Shown here piece after piece: positions 34,788 through 43,582 of a stretch of DNA of 64,000 bases (position 1 is the first letter of the stretch; every line of letters starts with the position of its first letter). Source of the DNA: Sphingomonas psychrotolerans (GTDB lineage: Bacteria; Pseudomonadota; Alphaproteobacteria; Sphingomonadales; Sphingomonadaceae); assembly GCF_002796605.1 (NCBI RefSeq), contig NZ_CP024924.1:91489-155488 (forward strand), written 5' to 3'. The translations under genes were made by a program, and so were the position numbers. The notes beneath the pieces were generated by a model that was not told the DNA's origin, made no database searches, and saw only the letters and a program-made list of their open reading frames with translations.

Positions 34788-36929
34788 GTGATCCAGACCA
34801 TCAAGCTAAGCAAGCTCCGGCTCTCTCCCATCAACGTTCGTCGGCTCCCCGAAGAGAAACTGCAGATTCCGCAGATGGCAGCCGATATAGAGGCGCGCGG
34901 CGTTCTCCAGAACCTGCTCGTCACACCGGCCAAGAAGCCGCGTGGTACCTTCGAGGTATTCGACGGCGGTCGACGTCTGCGCGCGCTGCAGCGTCTCGCG
35001 GATGCCGGCACGATCAAGGCCGACGATTATGATGTGCCCGTGATGGTGCTGCAGGCCGACGAGGCGACGCTCTCGGAAACCTCCACCGCGACCAACTTCC
35101 AGCAACTCAAGATGACGCCGGCCGAGGAATGTCGCGCGTTCCAGCATTTCATCGGCACGAGCGGCGACAAGGATGCCGTGGCGAAACGCTTCGGCGTCAC
35201 GCGGCGATTCGTTGAGGGGCGCCTCCGCCTCGCTTCGCTCGCCGAGCCAATCTTCGAGGCGCTGAGCGCCGGCGAGATCACCCTCGATGTCGCCAAAGCA
35301 TACGCGTCGACGGAGAGCCAGGAGAAGCAGCTCTTGGTCTGGAACAACTACCAGAATAGCTACGTCAACGCCGACACGATCCGCCGTGTCATAGCTAATG
35401 AGACCCTGAAGGCGAATGACCCGATCGCCATCCTCGTTGGAGAGACCCGCTATGTGGCGGCCGGCGGGAAGATCGATGGCGACCTGTTCACCGACGGCAA
35501 CGACCGCTGGGTCAATCCTGAGATCGCGCATCGGCTGGCCGGTGAGGTCATGGAAGCCGAGGCCAAGCGCGTCGGTGAGGAGACCGGCCTCGCGTGGATC
35601 CGGCCCATCGCCAGTAACTATGCGCACAACGCTGCGCACGGTCTCTACCGTGCCATCCTGCGTCAGCCGGACCTGACCGAAGAGCAGATCCAGCGCCTGG
35701 CCGAGATCGAAGAACGGCGTTCCGAACTCGAAACCGAGATGCAGGACGAGTCCGTATCCGACGACGACTTCAAGCTGCTCGACCAGGAAGACGATCGCCT
35801 CATCCACGAGGCCGAGGCGATCGAGAACCGCGCGCCCGTGCTGCCCGACGAGCTCAAGGCGCACGTGGGTGCGTTCCTGCTCCTGACGCCGCAGGGCGAG
35901 ATGGTGCTCGACACGCAATATTACAGCGAGCAGCAGATCATCATCGAGCAGCCCGGCGACGGGGACGATGAAGATGGCGACGACGCCGAGCGTTCATCCG
36001 GTGGGTTCCGGGTCGGCGGTCCCAAGACGCCCGAGCCGACCTATCGGCCTGAGGCTGTTGCTCCTGGGGGCAAGCCGCTTAGTTCCCGTCTCTACGATGA
36101 ACTCGCGATGCAGCGCCGTGACATTCTCGCGGCCTGCATCCTCGCCCATCCCGCGCTTGCGCTCGACTATGCGTTGTTCGTGATGGTGGATGCGCGCACG
36201 AAGACGGCGAGCCGCTATAGCTACAATTCGACCAAGTATGGCTCGACGATCCGCGCAAGTGGCCCGCAGGATCCAAACGTCGGCGACATCCCGACCTCAC
36301 GTGCGCGCGACTATCTGGCAGAAGCCTATGAGGGCCTCGATGCCGGCTGGACCGAGCATGAGGACGAAGTCGATCGCTTCGAGGGGTTCCGGGCTCTCGA
36401 CGATGACAGCAAGGCGAATTGGCTCGCCTACATCGTCGCGATTTCGCTCGAGGCGAAGCCGGGCATCAGCAACGAGCAGATCCCTCTCCACAATCGACTG
36501 GCCTCGATCCTCGAGGTCGACGTCGCCAGCTGGTGGCGCCCGACGTCGGAGAATTTCTTCGACCGGGTGAACAAGGGCAGCATTCTCAGCCTGCTCGACG
36601 AGGTCGGCGGTCCCGCGCTCAGCGGCCGGCACGCTTCGCTCAAGAAGACCGAGATTTCGGCGAGCTGCCAGAAGCTCTTCGCAGGCGACACGATCGTCGA
36701 ACCCGAGGTCAAGGAAGCTGCGCTCGCCTGGGTCCCGAACGCGATGCGGTTCCTCGACGGCCAGCCTGTCGGTGACATCACCGAAGCGGTCGAGGGCGAT
36801 ACCGGTGAGGAGGATGGACAGGCGATCACCGCGAACGACGACTCCGCTGAACTGGACCCGCCGCTGTCGGAGGACGGTGTCGACACCCCCGAGGCCGAAG
36901 ACGTGGCGCTCGCGCGGGCTGCTGCCTGA
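34788..36929 (+). CDS. Large ParB-like plasmid protein
   Basis: 713 residues from GTG 34788, chosen because AGGAG lies 8 bp upstream and the ParB fold begins immediately (LSKLRLSPINVRRLPEEKL). The N-terminal domain has VFDGGRRLRALQRLAD, the CTP-binding-type box of ParB proteins, and a helix-turn-helix follows (AVAKRFGVTRRFVEGRLRLASLAEP). The remaining 500 residues are specific to this plasmid family, with an acidic stretch (DGDDEDGDDAE) and an acidic C-terminus. A cognate parA is not adjacent, so true partition is doubtful; homologues occur between helicase and ArdC genes on many alphaproteobacterial plasmids. A terminator follows. Confidence 0.8.
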   Translation: MIQTIKLSKLRLSPINVRRLPEEKLQIPQMAADIEARGVLQNLLVTPAKKPRGTFEVFDGGRRLRALQRLADAGTIKADDYDVPVMVLQADEATLSETSTATNFQQLKMTPAEECRAFQHFIGTSGDKDAVAKRFGVTRRFVEGRLRLASLAEPIFEALSAGEITLDVAKAYASTESQEKQLLVWNNYQNSYVNADTIRRVIANETLKANDPIAILVGETRYVAAGGKIDGDLFTDGNDRWVNPEIAHRLAGEVMEAEAKRVGEETGLAWIRPIASNYAHNAAHGLYRAILRQPDLTEEQIQRLAEIEERRSELETEMQDESVSDDDFKLLDQEDDRLIHEAEAIENRAPVLPDELKAHVGAFLLLTPQGEMVLDTQYYSEQQIIIEQPGDGDDEDGDDAERSSGGFRVGGPKTPEPTYRPEAVAPGGKPLSSRLYDELAMQRRDILAACILAHPALALDYALFVMVDARTKTASRYSYNSTKYGSTIRASGPQDPNVGDIPTSRARDYLAEAYEGLDAGWTEHEDEVDRFEGFRALDDDSKANWLAYIVAISLEAKPGISNEQIPLHNRLASILEVDVASWWRPTSENFFDRVNKGSILSLLDEVGGPALSGRHASLKKTEISASCQKLFAGDTIVEPEVKEAALAWVPNAMRFLDGQPVGDITEAVEGDTGEEDGQAITANDDSAELDPPLSEDGVDTPEAEDVALARAAA

Positions 36930-36992
36930 CAGACACTTTCGGGGATCGGTACTGCCGGTCCCCGTCGCTGGCTCACTTCTCTCCTGGCAACT

Positions 36993-37025
36993 GCCCGCCG
37001 CCGGCTCGCCATCGGCGGGCTTTTT
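36993..37025 (+). terminator. Rho-independent terminator after the ParB-like gene
   Basis: GCCCGCCG (36993-37000) and CGGCGGGC (37013-37020) form a perfect 8-bp stem followed at once by TTTTT. Confidence 0.8.
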
Positions 37026-37050
37026 GCTCTTAGCTCTGGAGCTGATCGCA

Positions 37051-38001
37051 ATGTCCCCGAAATCGAGGCCGAGCCGCGACGTCGCGGCCGAGATCACCAA
37101 TCTCATCATCAAGAAGCTCGAAGACGGCGTTCCGCCATGGAGCCGTCCTTGGCGCGTCCAGGGGAGCGGTGGACGTCCGCTGCGCCACTGCGGCACCCCG
37201 TACACCGGCATTAATACCTTCTACCTGTGGGCCATCGGCGACGCGCAGGGTTACCGCTCGCGATACTGGATGACCTTTCGCCAGGCCGAGGCACTTGGAG
37301 GGCATGTCCGCCGCGGCGAATCGGGTTCGCTCTCCGTCTATTATTCGAGCTTCAGGAAGACCGAGGCTAACCCCGTCACCGGCGCCGAAAAGGAGCGGAG
37401 CATCCGTTTCCTGCGCCATTACATCGTGTTCAACGCCGACCAGGTGGATGGCCTGCCCGCGCATTACTATCCGCCCTTCGAGGAGCCCGCGCCGATCGAC
37501 CCGTCGGCGCATCAGGCAGAGATCGATCGATTCTTCGACGCCATCCCCGCCGAAGTCCGCCATGGTGGCGATCAGGCGTTCTTCGCGCCCACGCTCGATT
37601 ACATCCAGATGCCGCACCAGCGGACGTTCCGGACTATGGATCATTACGCCTCGGTCCGCGCGCACGAGACCACCCACTGGACCGGCGGGACCAAGCGGCT
37701 TGCGCGCACCTTCGGCAAGCGCTTCGGCGACAAAGCCTATAGCTTTGAGGAACTGGTGGCTGAGATCGGCAGCGGCCTCGTCTGCGCGCATCTCGGTCTC
37801 CCCAACGAGCTCCACGACAGCCACGCCAGCTATGTCGGCCATTGGCTCGGCATCCTGCGGGGCGACAAGACGGCGATCATCCATGCCGCCTCCAAGGCCG
37901 AGCAGGCTTTCAACTACCTGCTGTCGTTCGAGGCCGAACCAATCGCGTCCCAGGCGGCCGCAATCCCCGAGGCCGAAGAGCCGCTCGCCGAAGCCGCCTA
38001 A
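37051..38001 (+). CDS. ardC: ArdC-type antirestriction protein (ssDNA-binding domain plus zincin)
   Basis: 316 residues from ATG 37051 (GGAG 8-10 bp upstream). The N-terminal domain (ITNLIIKKLEDGVPPWSRPW, YTGINTFYLW, GYRSRYWMTFRQAEALGGHV, RRGESG) is the ArdC/DUF1738 ssDNA-binding module. The C-terminal domain has the metalloprotease motif HETTHWTGG (HExxH near 208) and a downstream Glu in EELVAEIGSG. ArdC proteins cover single-stranded plasmid DNA in the recipient and block restriction. A frame open further upstream crosses the terminator and is rejected. It sits in a run of plasmid-transfer-associated genes. Confidence 0.88.
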   Translation: MSPKSRPSRDVAAEITNLIIKKLEDGVPPWSRPWRVQGSGGRPLRHCGTPYTGINTFYLWAIGDAQGYRSRYWMTFRQAEALGGHVRRGESGSLSVYYSSFRKTEANPVTGAEKERSIRFLRHYIVFNADQVDGLPAHYYPPFEEPAPIDPSAHQAEIDRFFDAIPAEVRHGGDQAFFAPTLDYIQMPHQRTFRTMDHYASVRAHETTHWTGGTKRLARTFGKRFGDKAYSFEELVAEIGSGLVCAHLGLPNELHDSHASYVGHWLGILRGDKTAIIHAASKAEQAFNYLLSFEAEPIASQAAAIPEAEEPLAEAA

Positions 38002-38034
38002 CCCGCGCCAATTCCCAATTTCAGGAGACCTGCC

Positions 38035-38643
38035 ATGGGCTGGCTCACAATGTCGCGTTATCACATGGGCGGCCACGCGACCGCCAAGGCTTATCTCGAT
38101 GCGCAGTTCACCTACACCCGCGACGTCGATGGGGCCGTTCGCGGCCTGAGGCTGCTCGCCTCGTCATGTCCGCAGAACCGAACCTATTATGCCGCTGCCC
38201 AGGTCATGGAGGACGGGGTCGGCAAGGAGGTGTTTGCCATCGTCTGCAAGGTGCTGTGGAACCCGAAGAGCAAGACCGGCGAACATTTCGGCTACAAGGA
38301 TATGGACGAGTCCATGGGCCCCTGTGAGGACAGCTGCCCCGCCCATATCCTCGACCTCCTGACGCCCACCGACAAGGAGCACGCGCTGGACTGGCGCCGT
38401 AGATGTCGGGCCAATCTGGCAAGACGCAGCCGCAAGATCGACGATGGCGATCGCGTCAAGCTTGCTACTGCCCTCACCTTCTCCGATGGCCATGTCGGCG
38501 ACGAGTTCATCGTCATGAAACGTGGCCGACGGCTCAGCTTTCGCGATCCCGAGACCCGGCTTGGCTATGCGATCAGCCGGTTCATGGATCGCGACTGGGC
38601 AATCGTGCCGGTCACGAAGGTCCACAAGACAATATTTGCCTGA
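38035..38643 (+). CDS. Conserved plasmid hypothetical (DUF6927-like)
   Basis: 202 residues starting MGWLTMSRYHMGGHATAKAY, with FTYTRDVDG, a central SCPQNRTYYAAAQ, and DESMGPCEDSCPAHILDLL carrying two close cysteines. The C-terminal part (DGHVGDEFIVMKRGRRLSF) looks like a small SH3-like barrel. From memory it resembles the DUF6927 proteins of alphaproteobacterial plasmids; no function is known. It follows ardC after 33 bp with AGGAG about 9 bp upstream, so the two are probably co-transcribed. Confidence 0.7.
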   Translation: MGWLTMSRYHMGGHATAKAYLDAQFTYTRDVDGAVRGLRLLASSCPQNRTYYAAAQVMEDGVGKEVFAIVCKVLWNPKSKTGEHFGYKDMDESMGPCEDSCPAHILDLLTPTDKEHALDWRRRCRANLARRSRKIDDGDRVKLATALTFSDGHVGDEFIVMKRGRRLSFRDPETRLGYAISRFMDRDWAIVPVTKVHKTIFA

Positions 38644-38685
38644 GCCGGTTCGACCCGCTCATGATTGCGACGAAGAGGAACTGTC

Positions 38686-38886
38686 ATGCCTGCACCAGCA
38701 GCCAATCTGTCGCCCAAACGCCACCTGCTCTGCAGCCGTGAGAACGCCCACCGTGTCGCGTCCAGATTATTCGACGCGCGGCCGGGGCGGGTCAGCATCG
38801 TGCGGACGGACAATCCCCTGCAGCCCTTCTATGTCTCACGGTCGCCTGCGCGGGACGCGCATGTCGAGGTGGAGATCGTCTCCTGA
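38686..38886 (+). CDS. Small hypothetical plasmid protein
   Basis: 66 residues from ATG 38686, with AGAGGAA 6 bp upstream. The protein (PKRHLLCSRENAHRVASRLF, RPGRVSIVRTDNPLQPFYV) is basic at its start and ends in a short acidic beta-strand. No family is recognised. Its TGA overlaps the ATG of the nuclease gene by one base, which suggests coupled translation. Confidence 0.6.
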   Translation: MPAPAANLSPKRHLLCSRENAHRVASRLFDARPGRVSIVRTDNPLQPFYVSRSPARDAHVEVEIVS

Positions 38887-39404
38887 TGCGCCTCATGCTC
38901 CTGGCGGCTCTCGCAGCCATGTCCTGCAGCGCGTCTTCTCAGGTCGCGAACGATGGTACCTTCGACGCACGGGCGAGGGCGCTTGACGGCGATACCGTCG
39001 CGGTCGACTTCCGCCTTCTGGGCGTCGACGCCTTTGAGCGCCGACAGATGTGCGAACGTCGCGACGGCTGCTGGTCTTGCGGCAAGGCTGCGCAGGATCT
39101 TCCGGCCAAACTGCTGCGCTCCAAGACGGCGAAGATCAAACTTACAAGCTCCAGCACCTACGGGCGCCCCGTTGCGACTGTCACGATCGACGGTCATGAT
39201 CTTGGCGAGCGCCTGATCAGCGCCGGTCTCGCTGTTCCGGAAGCCCAATATCTCCGCGGCGATCCTGGTCGGGCTGCTCGCTATGAGGCGGCGTTCGCCC
39301 AGGCAAAGGCCAGAAAGACAGGCGCGCTTGCGGGTCGCTGGATCGAGCCATCGAAATGGCGCCGTGGCGAACGCCTTCAGTGCGAACGCCCGCCGGCCAA
39401 CTAA
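38886..39404 (+). CDS. Secreted thermonuclease-like protein (SNase family)
   Basis: 172 residues. A short hydrophobic leader (MRLMLLAALAAMSCSASS) targets it to the periplasm, perhaps as a lipoprotein, although the lipobox is imperfect. The SNase fold shows RALDGDTVAVDFRLLGVDAFERRQ (metal-binding Asp and catalytic Arg), CxxxxGCWSCGKAAQ, YGRPVATVTIDGHDLGERLISAGLA and a C-terminal ARKTGALAGRW. Plasmid-borne SNase proteins of this kind are common in alphaproteobacteria, perhaps for entry or export of DNA through the envelope. It overlaps the 66-residue gene by one base. Confidence 0.8.
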   Translation: MRLMLLAALAAMSCSASSQVANDGTFDARARALDGDTVAVDFRLLGVDAFERRQMCERRDGCWSCGKAAQDLPAKLLRSKTAKIKLTSSSTYGRPVATVTIDGHDLGERLISAGLAVPEAQYLRGDPGRAARYEAAFAQAKARKTGALAGRWIEPSKWRRGERLQCERPPAN

Positions 39405-39406
39405 CT

Positions 39407-39895
39407 TTACGCGCTGAGCGAGGGATCCGCCCACCAGGACGGGCCCTGCTCGAAGTTGCCATCGAGCCTGACCAGTGGCCCGTCGGGGGCGTCTGCCACA
39501 TAGGGGTTCGTCAGCGGCATAGGCCGCGCCTTCATCCGTCGCACTTCGCCGGCGACGCGCCCACGCCGCTCGAGCAAATCCTCCAGCCATTCAAGATCAT
39601 CGAGCATGTCGACGACGCCGCGACCTGCGAGGCAGAAATAGATGCATCGCTGGAAGTCATCCGCACCATCATTGGCGAGGATCTCGGCGAGCTTCCGCTT
39701 GGCGGCCACGTCGCCTTCATGCGTCCATGCGATCGCTTCGCGCAGTTCGCGCACCGAGTAATAGGCGTCTTCGACATCCATGCCGATCGCCGCATTCGCG
39801 ATCATGCGTCGGGTGGGCCGATTGTCGGCATCCAAGGCCGCGTCGCGCAGCGTGACGTCGAGATCAAATCTATCGTGGAACACAGTCTTCTTCAT
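39407..39895 (-). CDS. Conserved hypothetical protein
   Basis: 162 residues, starting MKKTVFHDRFDLDVTLRDAA and containing AYYSVRELREAIAWTHEGD, KLAEILANDGADDFQRC and DDLEWLEDLLERRGRVAGEVRRMKA. It is acidic and mostly helical, with no signal peptide. No family is recognised. It converges on the nuclease gene, with only two bases between the stop codons, and follows alkB in the same leftward direction after a 160-bp gap. Confidence 0.6.
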   Translation of the reverse strand: MKKTVFHDRFDLDVTLRDAALDADNRPTRRMIANAAIGMDVEDAYYSVRELREAIAWTHEGDVAAKRKLAEILANDGADDFQRCIYFCLAGRGVVDMLDDLEWLEDLLERRGRVAGEVRRMKARPMPLTNPYVADAPDGPLVRLDGNFEQGPSWWADPSLSA

Positions 39896-40056
39896 CGCAC
39901 ATCTCCAGCGCGCGGAACGTAACGTGAACGCGTGCGACCGTCAACCGCAGTGCGCTGGAGTGCTGACTCGGCACGCACGTCCGTCTCGCCGCCCCAGCTG
40001 GCGGGGCATCGCGCCCCACTCTCAAGGGCGGAACGGCAGAGTTCTGCCTTTGCTGC

Positions 40057-40695
40057 TCAGGAAGCCCTGCGGAACGTCAGGTTATACCGCAGCGCGCCGG
40101 TGAGCGGATGCTCGCTGCGCGCAAGCGCATCGACGCCATGGAAGGTGAGACGGGCAGGGCCGCCCCATACGACCACATCGCCGTGTCGAAGCCGGATCCT
40201 GCGCGCCCGATCCGCGCGCGTGGCCCCGCCCCACAGGAAGGTCGCCTCGACCCCGAGCGACACCGAGACGATCGGCTGATCGAGGTTCCGCTCGTCGCGG
40301 TCCTGGTGGAGCGACAGCTTCGCGCCGGGCTCGTATCTGTTCACCAGACACGCCTCGGGCGCGAACCCCTCAAAACCCGCTGCGGCCGCCGCACTTCGTG
40401 CAAGGGCGGCAAAGGCCGAAGGCATTGCCGGCCAGGGACGGTCGCTGAGCGGATCGATTTCGTCGTATCGATAGCCGCGCCTGTCCGAGACCCAACCCAG
40501 CCGCCCCGTGTTTGTCATCGCTACGGACATGCGGCGGCCGCCGGGCGTCTCCAGATGACGGAACGGCGCGGTCTCCGCGATCGTCGCCACCGCACCGAGC
40601 AAATCCTCGGCCATCGAAAGCGCATATCCCTCGAGCAGCACGGCGCCGGAATCGAGATCCAACGCGCGGCGATCAAAGGCGAACAGTTGGTCCAT
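40057..40695 (-). CDS. alkB: AlkB-type alpha-ketoglutarate-dependent DNA dealkylase
   Basis: 212 residues from ATG 40695. The Fe(II) ligands are HQDRDE near 133 (H-x-D) and the later His in LTFHGVDAL near 186; the 2-oxoglutarate-binding RYNLTFRRA closes the protein. The nucleotide-recognition lid is represented by MSVAMTNTGRLGWVSDRRGYRY. AlkB removes methyl groups from 1-methyladenine and 3-methylcytosine, especially in single-stranded DNA, which would suit incoming plasmid DNA. The frame is open far upstream over the neighbouring gene, but homology begins at 40695. Confidence 0.93.
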   Translation of the reverse strand: MDQLFAFDRRALDLDSGAVLLEGYALSMAEDLLGAVATIAETAPFRHLETPGGRRMSVAMTNTGRLGWVSDRRGYRYDEIDPLSDRPWPAMPSAFAALARSAAAAAGFEGFAPEACLVNRYEPGAKLSLHQDRDERNLDQPIVSVSLGVEATFLWGGATRADRARRIRLRHGDVVVWGGPARLTFHGVDALARSEHPLTGALRYNLTFRRAS

Positions 40696-40754
40696 TAGCG
40701 CGACGTCTATTCCAACACGAAGCGATCGTCTCCCCGACTGCGTCGGAAAGAGGC

Positions 40755-40768
40755 GAGGGGGAGGGGGG
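40755..40768 (+). repeat. Purine-rich leader element
   Basis: GAGGGGGAGGGGGG, ending 42 bp before the start of the next gene. Confidence 0.45.
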
Positions 40769-40809
40769 CCGGACGAGCGGATTTGCGCTCGAGACCGGAG
40801 GCCCACACC

Positions 40810-41454
40810 ATGCACTTTGACGTCGCCATGCGCCACCAGCAGGCGCTCGATCCTAGCGCCCTCACGACGATCGCCGCCACGCTTCACGCAATCCGTGCCG
40901 CGATCACCGACTGCCGGAATGCAGGCAAGGATAGCGAAACGGACCCCGCGGTGATCCTTCTGGCCCGCCACCTCGGCTCCGTCTGCGACGGCGCGGCCGA
41001 CGGCATGGCGCTCCGCCGGGCCTGTATGGACCAGATTGCAGAGATCCGCCGCCACCCGATGTTGCGGAATCTCGCCTATCGCGGCGTCAGCTATGACGAG
41101 GCAGCGAAGCGTGTGTTCCACACCGAGGCGCGCACCGCGATGCGCCAGCTCGCCGAGGCCCTGGAGCTGGACGAAGGCAGTTACGATATCCGCTCCAATA
41201 GGGGCGGCCCGGCCGTTTCTGGCGAGATCACGCTGCACGGCGAGGAGGTCTGGGTTCGGCTTTCCCTCGACGTCTTCGGCCCGGGCCGTGAGGTGGCCTT
41301 CCGTCAGGTCCGAGGCCGAGATGATCATGTGGGTGACCGCAATCGCTGGGCGTCGGTCAACGAGCTGCTCGCGCCCGACCGGTTCGCTGCGCGCCTGCGC
41401 GGCGAACTGCGCCTGACCGAGCCCGCCGGCCAATCGCGCCGCCTCTTCGCCTGA
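40810..41454 (+). CDS. Conserved plasmid hypothetical protein
   Basis: 214 residues from ATG 40810 (GGAGG about 9 bp upstream). The N-terminal half is helical (LHAIRAAITDCRNAGKDSE, MALRRACMDQIAEIRRHPML) and the C-terminal half a beta domain (ITLHGEEVWVRLSLDVFGPGREVAFR). I do not recognise a named family. It opens a rightward series of small genes running to 43415, most with their own Shine-Dalgarno, and is preceded by a purine-rich leader element shared with other backbone genes. Confidence 0.6.
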   Translation: MHFDVAMRHQQALDPSALTTIAATLHAIRAAITDCRNAGKDSETDPAVILLARHLGSVCDGAADGMALRRACMDQIAEIRRHPMLRNLAYRGVSYDEAAKRVFHTEARTAMRQLAEALELDEGSYDIRSNRGGPAVSGEITLHGEEVWVRLSLDVFGPGREVAFRQVRGRDDHVGDRNRWASVNELLAPDRFAARLRGELRLTEPAGQSRRLFA

Positions 41455-41506
41455 TCGATCGAAGGGATGCTCGATGACTTCTCGACGCCGGCCTGATGGA
41501 GGCAGC

Positions 41507-41857
41507 ATGACCGACGACATCTCTCGCATCGCACGGCTCAATGACCGGGTCCGGCTTGGTCTCGATCGAAACGCCCGCATCGTCATGACGGCCACCTGCC
41601 TTGCCACGCTAGCAGGTGACGACCGGCGGGCGAGCGAGGCGCTGGCCCAGGCCAAGGTGCTCGCTGCCATCCGGGGCTACGTCTTCAATCCCGAGGACGG
41701 GGGCGAACGGGCCCGCGGCGAGCTCGTCATTGCCGGCCACACCGTCCGCTTCACGATCGACTATTACGATCGCTCGCTCGAATGGGGTTCCGAGGACCCC
41801 GCCGACCCGCTCGTCACGACGCGCGTCATGACGATCATGCTCCCGAGCGATGACTGA
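41507..41857 (+). CDS. DUF3768 domain protein
   Basis: 116 residues from ATG 41507, with GGAGG 5 bp upstream. The sequence IARLNDRVRLGLDRNARIVMTATC, FTIDYYDRSLEWGSEDPADP and TTRVMTIMLP corresponds to DUF3768, a family seen almost only on alphaproteobacterial plasmids and integrative elements. No activity is known. It lies between two uncharacterised genes of the same series, with a 52-bp gap before and 27 bp after. Confidence 0.85.
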   Translation: MTDDISRIARLNDRVRLGLDRNARIVMTATCLATLAGDDRRASEALAQAKVLAAIRGYVFNPEDGGERARGELVIAGHTVRFTIDYYDRSLEWGSEDPADPLVTTRVMTIMLPSDD

Positions 41858-41884
41858 ATCCCACTCACCATCCGGAGAAAAGCC

Positions 41885-42079
41885 ATGCGGCGGATCACCC
41901 CGGCCGGACCCGAGCACGGTCAGGCCATTGCAATTGCGGTTGAGCGCTTGCGCGAAGCCCGTACCCTCCTTCGGCAGGCGGGTGCGCGGCAGGCGGCCTC
42001 GGCTGCCGGGAAGGCCATCAGCAGTGCCGAGGGCGCTGCACGTCATGTTCAACACAGGATCCGGAGGACGACCCAATGA
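41885..42079 (+). CDS. Small helical hypothetical protein
   Basis: 64 residues, Ala/Arg-rich and predicted fully helical (AIAIAVERLREARTLLRQAG, QAASAAGKAISSAEGAARH). GGAGA lies 9 bp upstream of the ATG. The stop overlaps the next start as ATGA, so translation of the two is coupled. Its basic helical make-up would suit nucleic-acid binding, but that is a guess. Confidence 0.55.
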   Translation: MRRITPAGPEHGQAIAIAVERLREARTLLRQAGARQAASAAGKAISSAEGAARHVQHRIRRTTQ

Positions 42080-42405
42080 GCCGGCATGACCTTCAGCCCA
42101 AGGCCGACAAGCCCGAGGTCGTTCGAGCGACTGTCGGCTGGGATCGCCCGCTCCAAACCTTCTTCGCGCAGGTCTTCATCCGGACCGAGGATGAACCCGA
42201 CGAGGGGGAAGCTCTCATCTGGATCGGTACGGAACCCGGAGAGCTGCCGACCGGCGACGCCGCGCTGGCCGTCGTTGCCCCCTTTGTCGATGTTCCCGCC
42301 AATCTTGCCGAGGAGCTGACCGCCGACATGCGCGAGACGGTCGGTATCAAGGACGGTCTTCAGCAGGTCGCGGCCAAGCGCTCGCTCTTCGGCTCGATCC
42401 ACTAG
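42076..42405 (+). CDS. Hypothetical plasmid protein
   Basis: 109 residues overlapping the previous gene by four bases. It is acidic, with an apparent beta-sheet core (LQTFFAQVFIRTEDEPDEGEAL) followed by a helical C-terminus ending in KRSLFGSIH. From memory, similar proteins accompany DUF3768 on alphaproteobacterial plasmids. No function known. Confidence 0.6.
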   Translation: MSRHDLQPKADKPEVVRATVGWDRPLQTFFAQVFIRTEDEPDEGEALIWIGTEPGELPTGDAALAVVAPFVDVPANLAEELTADMRETVGIKDGLQQVAAKRSLFGSIH

Positions 42406-42532
42406 CCGCCTCCGTCAGCCGATCGCGCCCCGAGCGCGGTCCAGGTCGCTCAATCTTTTGACCACCCGCGTCGCCGTCCCCCGCGGCGCCCAACGGCGCG
42501 CGCCATCGGCGCCATCCAGCAAGGAGCCAACC

Positions 42533-43006
42533 ATGGCAGACCGTGTGTCAGCTTCCATCATCCTCGGCGGCACGCTCAGCGCGTCGGATTTCGAAGCTTT
42601 GTGCGAAGTGATTTCCGCCGAGGGGCTTTCGGTCGAATGGGATGGCGAACCCTTTGCGCCTGATCATCTCGTACCGGGCGAAGCGCTCAATCTCTTCGCC
42701 CATGAGGTCGCCGGCGGCCAGTTCGACGAGCTTGAGGCCTGGTGCGTGGCGCATGATCTCCCGTTCGTACGCTGGTGCGGCAGCTATTCGGGACAATGGG
42801 GACCCGAGCGCGTCGTTTTCACAGGCGCAGGTGCACCCAAGTCCTATGCCGTCTCCGAGGACGACGTTGCGATGATTGACCTTGAGACGATCGAACGCCT
42901 CGGGCCCATCGAGGCTGTGCTGGCGCACTTTGCCGCTGCAAACTTCACAGTGCCGCCCCTCGTCGTTGACGTCTCGCATCCGGAAGGTGTGGAACATGTG
43001 GGATAG
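42533..43006 (+). CDS. Hypothetical plasmid protein
   Basis: 157 residues from ATG 42533, with AAGGAG 7 bp upstream. The protein has three parts: a strand-helix opening (SASIILGGTLSASDFEALCEVI), a central LEAWCVAHDLPFVRWCGSYSG, and a C-terminal helix (LGPIEAVLAHFAAANFTVPP). It is acidic and soluble. I recognise no family. It has a 127-bp gap to the gene before it and 88 bp to the one after. Confidence 0.6.
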   Translation: MADRVSASIILGGTLSASDFEALCEVISAEGLSVEWDGEPFAPDHLVPGEALNLFAHEVAGGQFDELEAWCVAHDLPFVRWCGSYSGQWGPERVVFTGAGAPKSYAVSEDDVAMIDLETIERLGPIEAVLAHFAAANFTVPPLVVDVSHPEGVEHVG

Positions 43007-43094
43007 CCATGCCGGCGCCCCTGCCGGCCCTGATCCGCACTTCGCCGTTGCACCTGTCCGGCAGACCTATAGTTTTGCCGCTCGGAGACCGACG

Positions 43095-43415
43095 ATGCCC
43101 TTGATTCCTACCGACTATGACGCGGCACGCGCGGCGCTGACTCGCTTGATCCCGATCGCAATGAGCGACACGGGTCAGGCGCGCCGCGTCGCAAACTTCC
43201 TCATGGCCTGGTGGAACGGCCCGGACCTCGGCCACTTCGAGATCGCCGACCTCTTCGGCCTCGACGTCGCGATCGCCAACGACATCACCACCGTCATCGG
43301 CTTTCTCGGACAGAACGACCGGGGCGCGGTCTATATCGACAGCCTCGGTTTCGCCGAGGAGATGCAGGACATCATCGCGCTTTGGCGCAAGCCGGCCACG
43401 CCGCCGGCGAACTGA
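43095..43415 (+). CDS. Small plasmid protein (DUF7673-like)
   Basis: 106 residues from ATG 43095. The core VANFLMAWWNGPDLGHFEIADLF, then VAIANDITTVIGFLG and a C-terminal EEMQDIIALWRKPA fit, from memory, the DUF7673 family of small helical proteins on plasmids. The function is unknown. The start was chosen over a longer upstream frame because the family homology begins there. Confidence 0.6.
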   Translation: MPLIPTDYDAARAALTRLIPIAMSDTGQARRVANFLMAWWNGPDLGHFEIADLFGLDVAIANDITTVIGFLGQNDRGAVYIDSLGFAEEMQDIIALWRKPATPPAN

Positions 43416-43582
43416 CCGCCCCCGACGTCTCCGGGCGTCCCTGGACATCCCGACGCCGCCGAAGAGGCGGACGTCGGAGCGGCGCTGGCGCGCCTTACTC
43501 GGCCGAACGGCCGAGGAGCTGAGGAGGATGAGAGAGTGTGTTCGGACAAGGGGTTCGAGCAGACAATCTCAGGAGACTTCCC

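Noticed and set aside
40696..41670. Upstream extension of the alkB frame to 537 codons
   Set aside because: AlkB homology begins at 40695; the extension lies antisense to another supported gene and crosses its leader.
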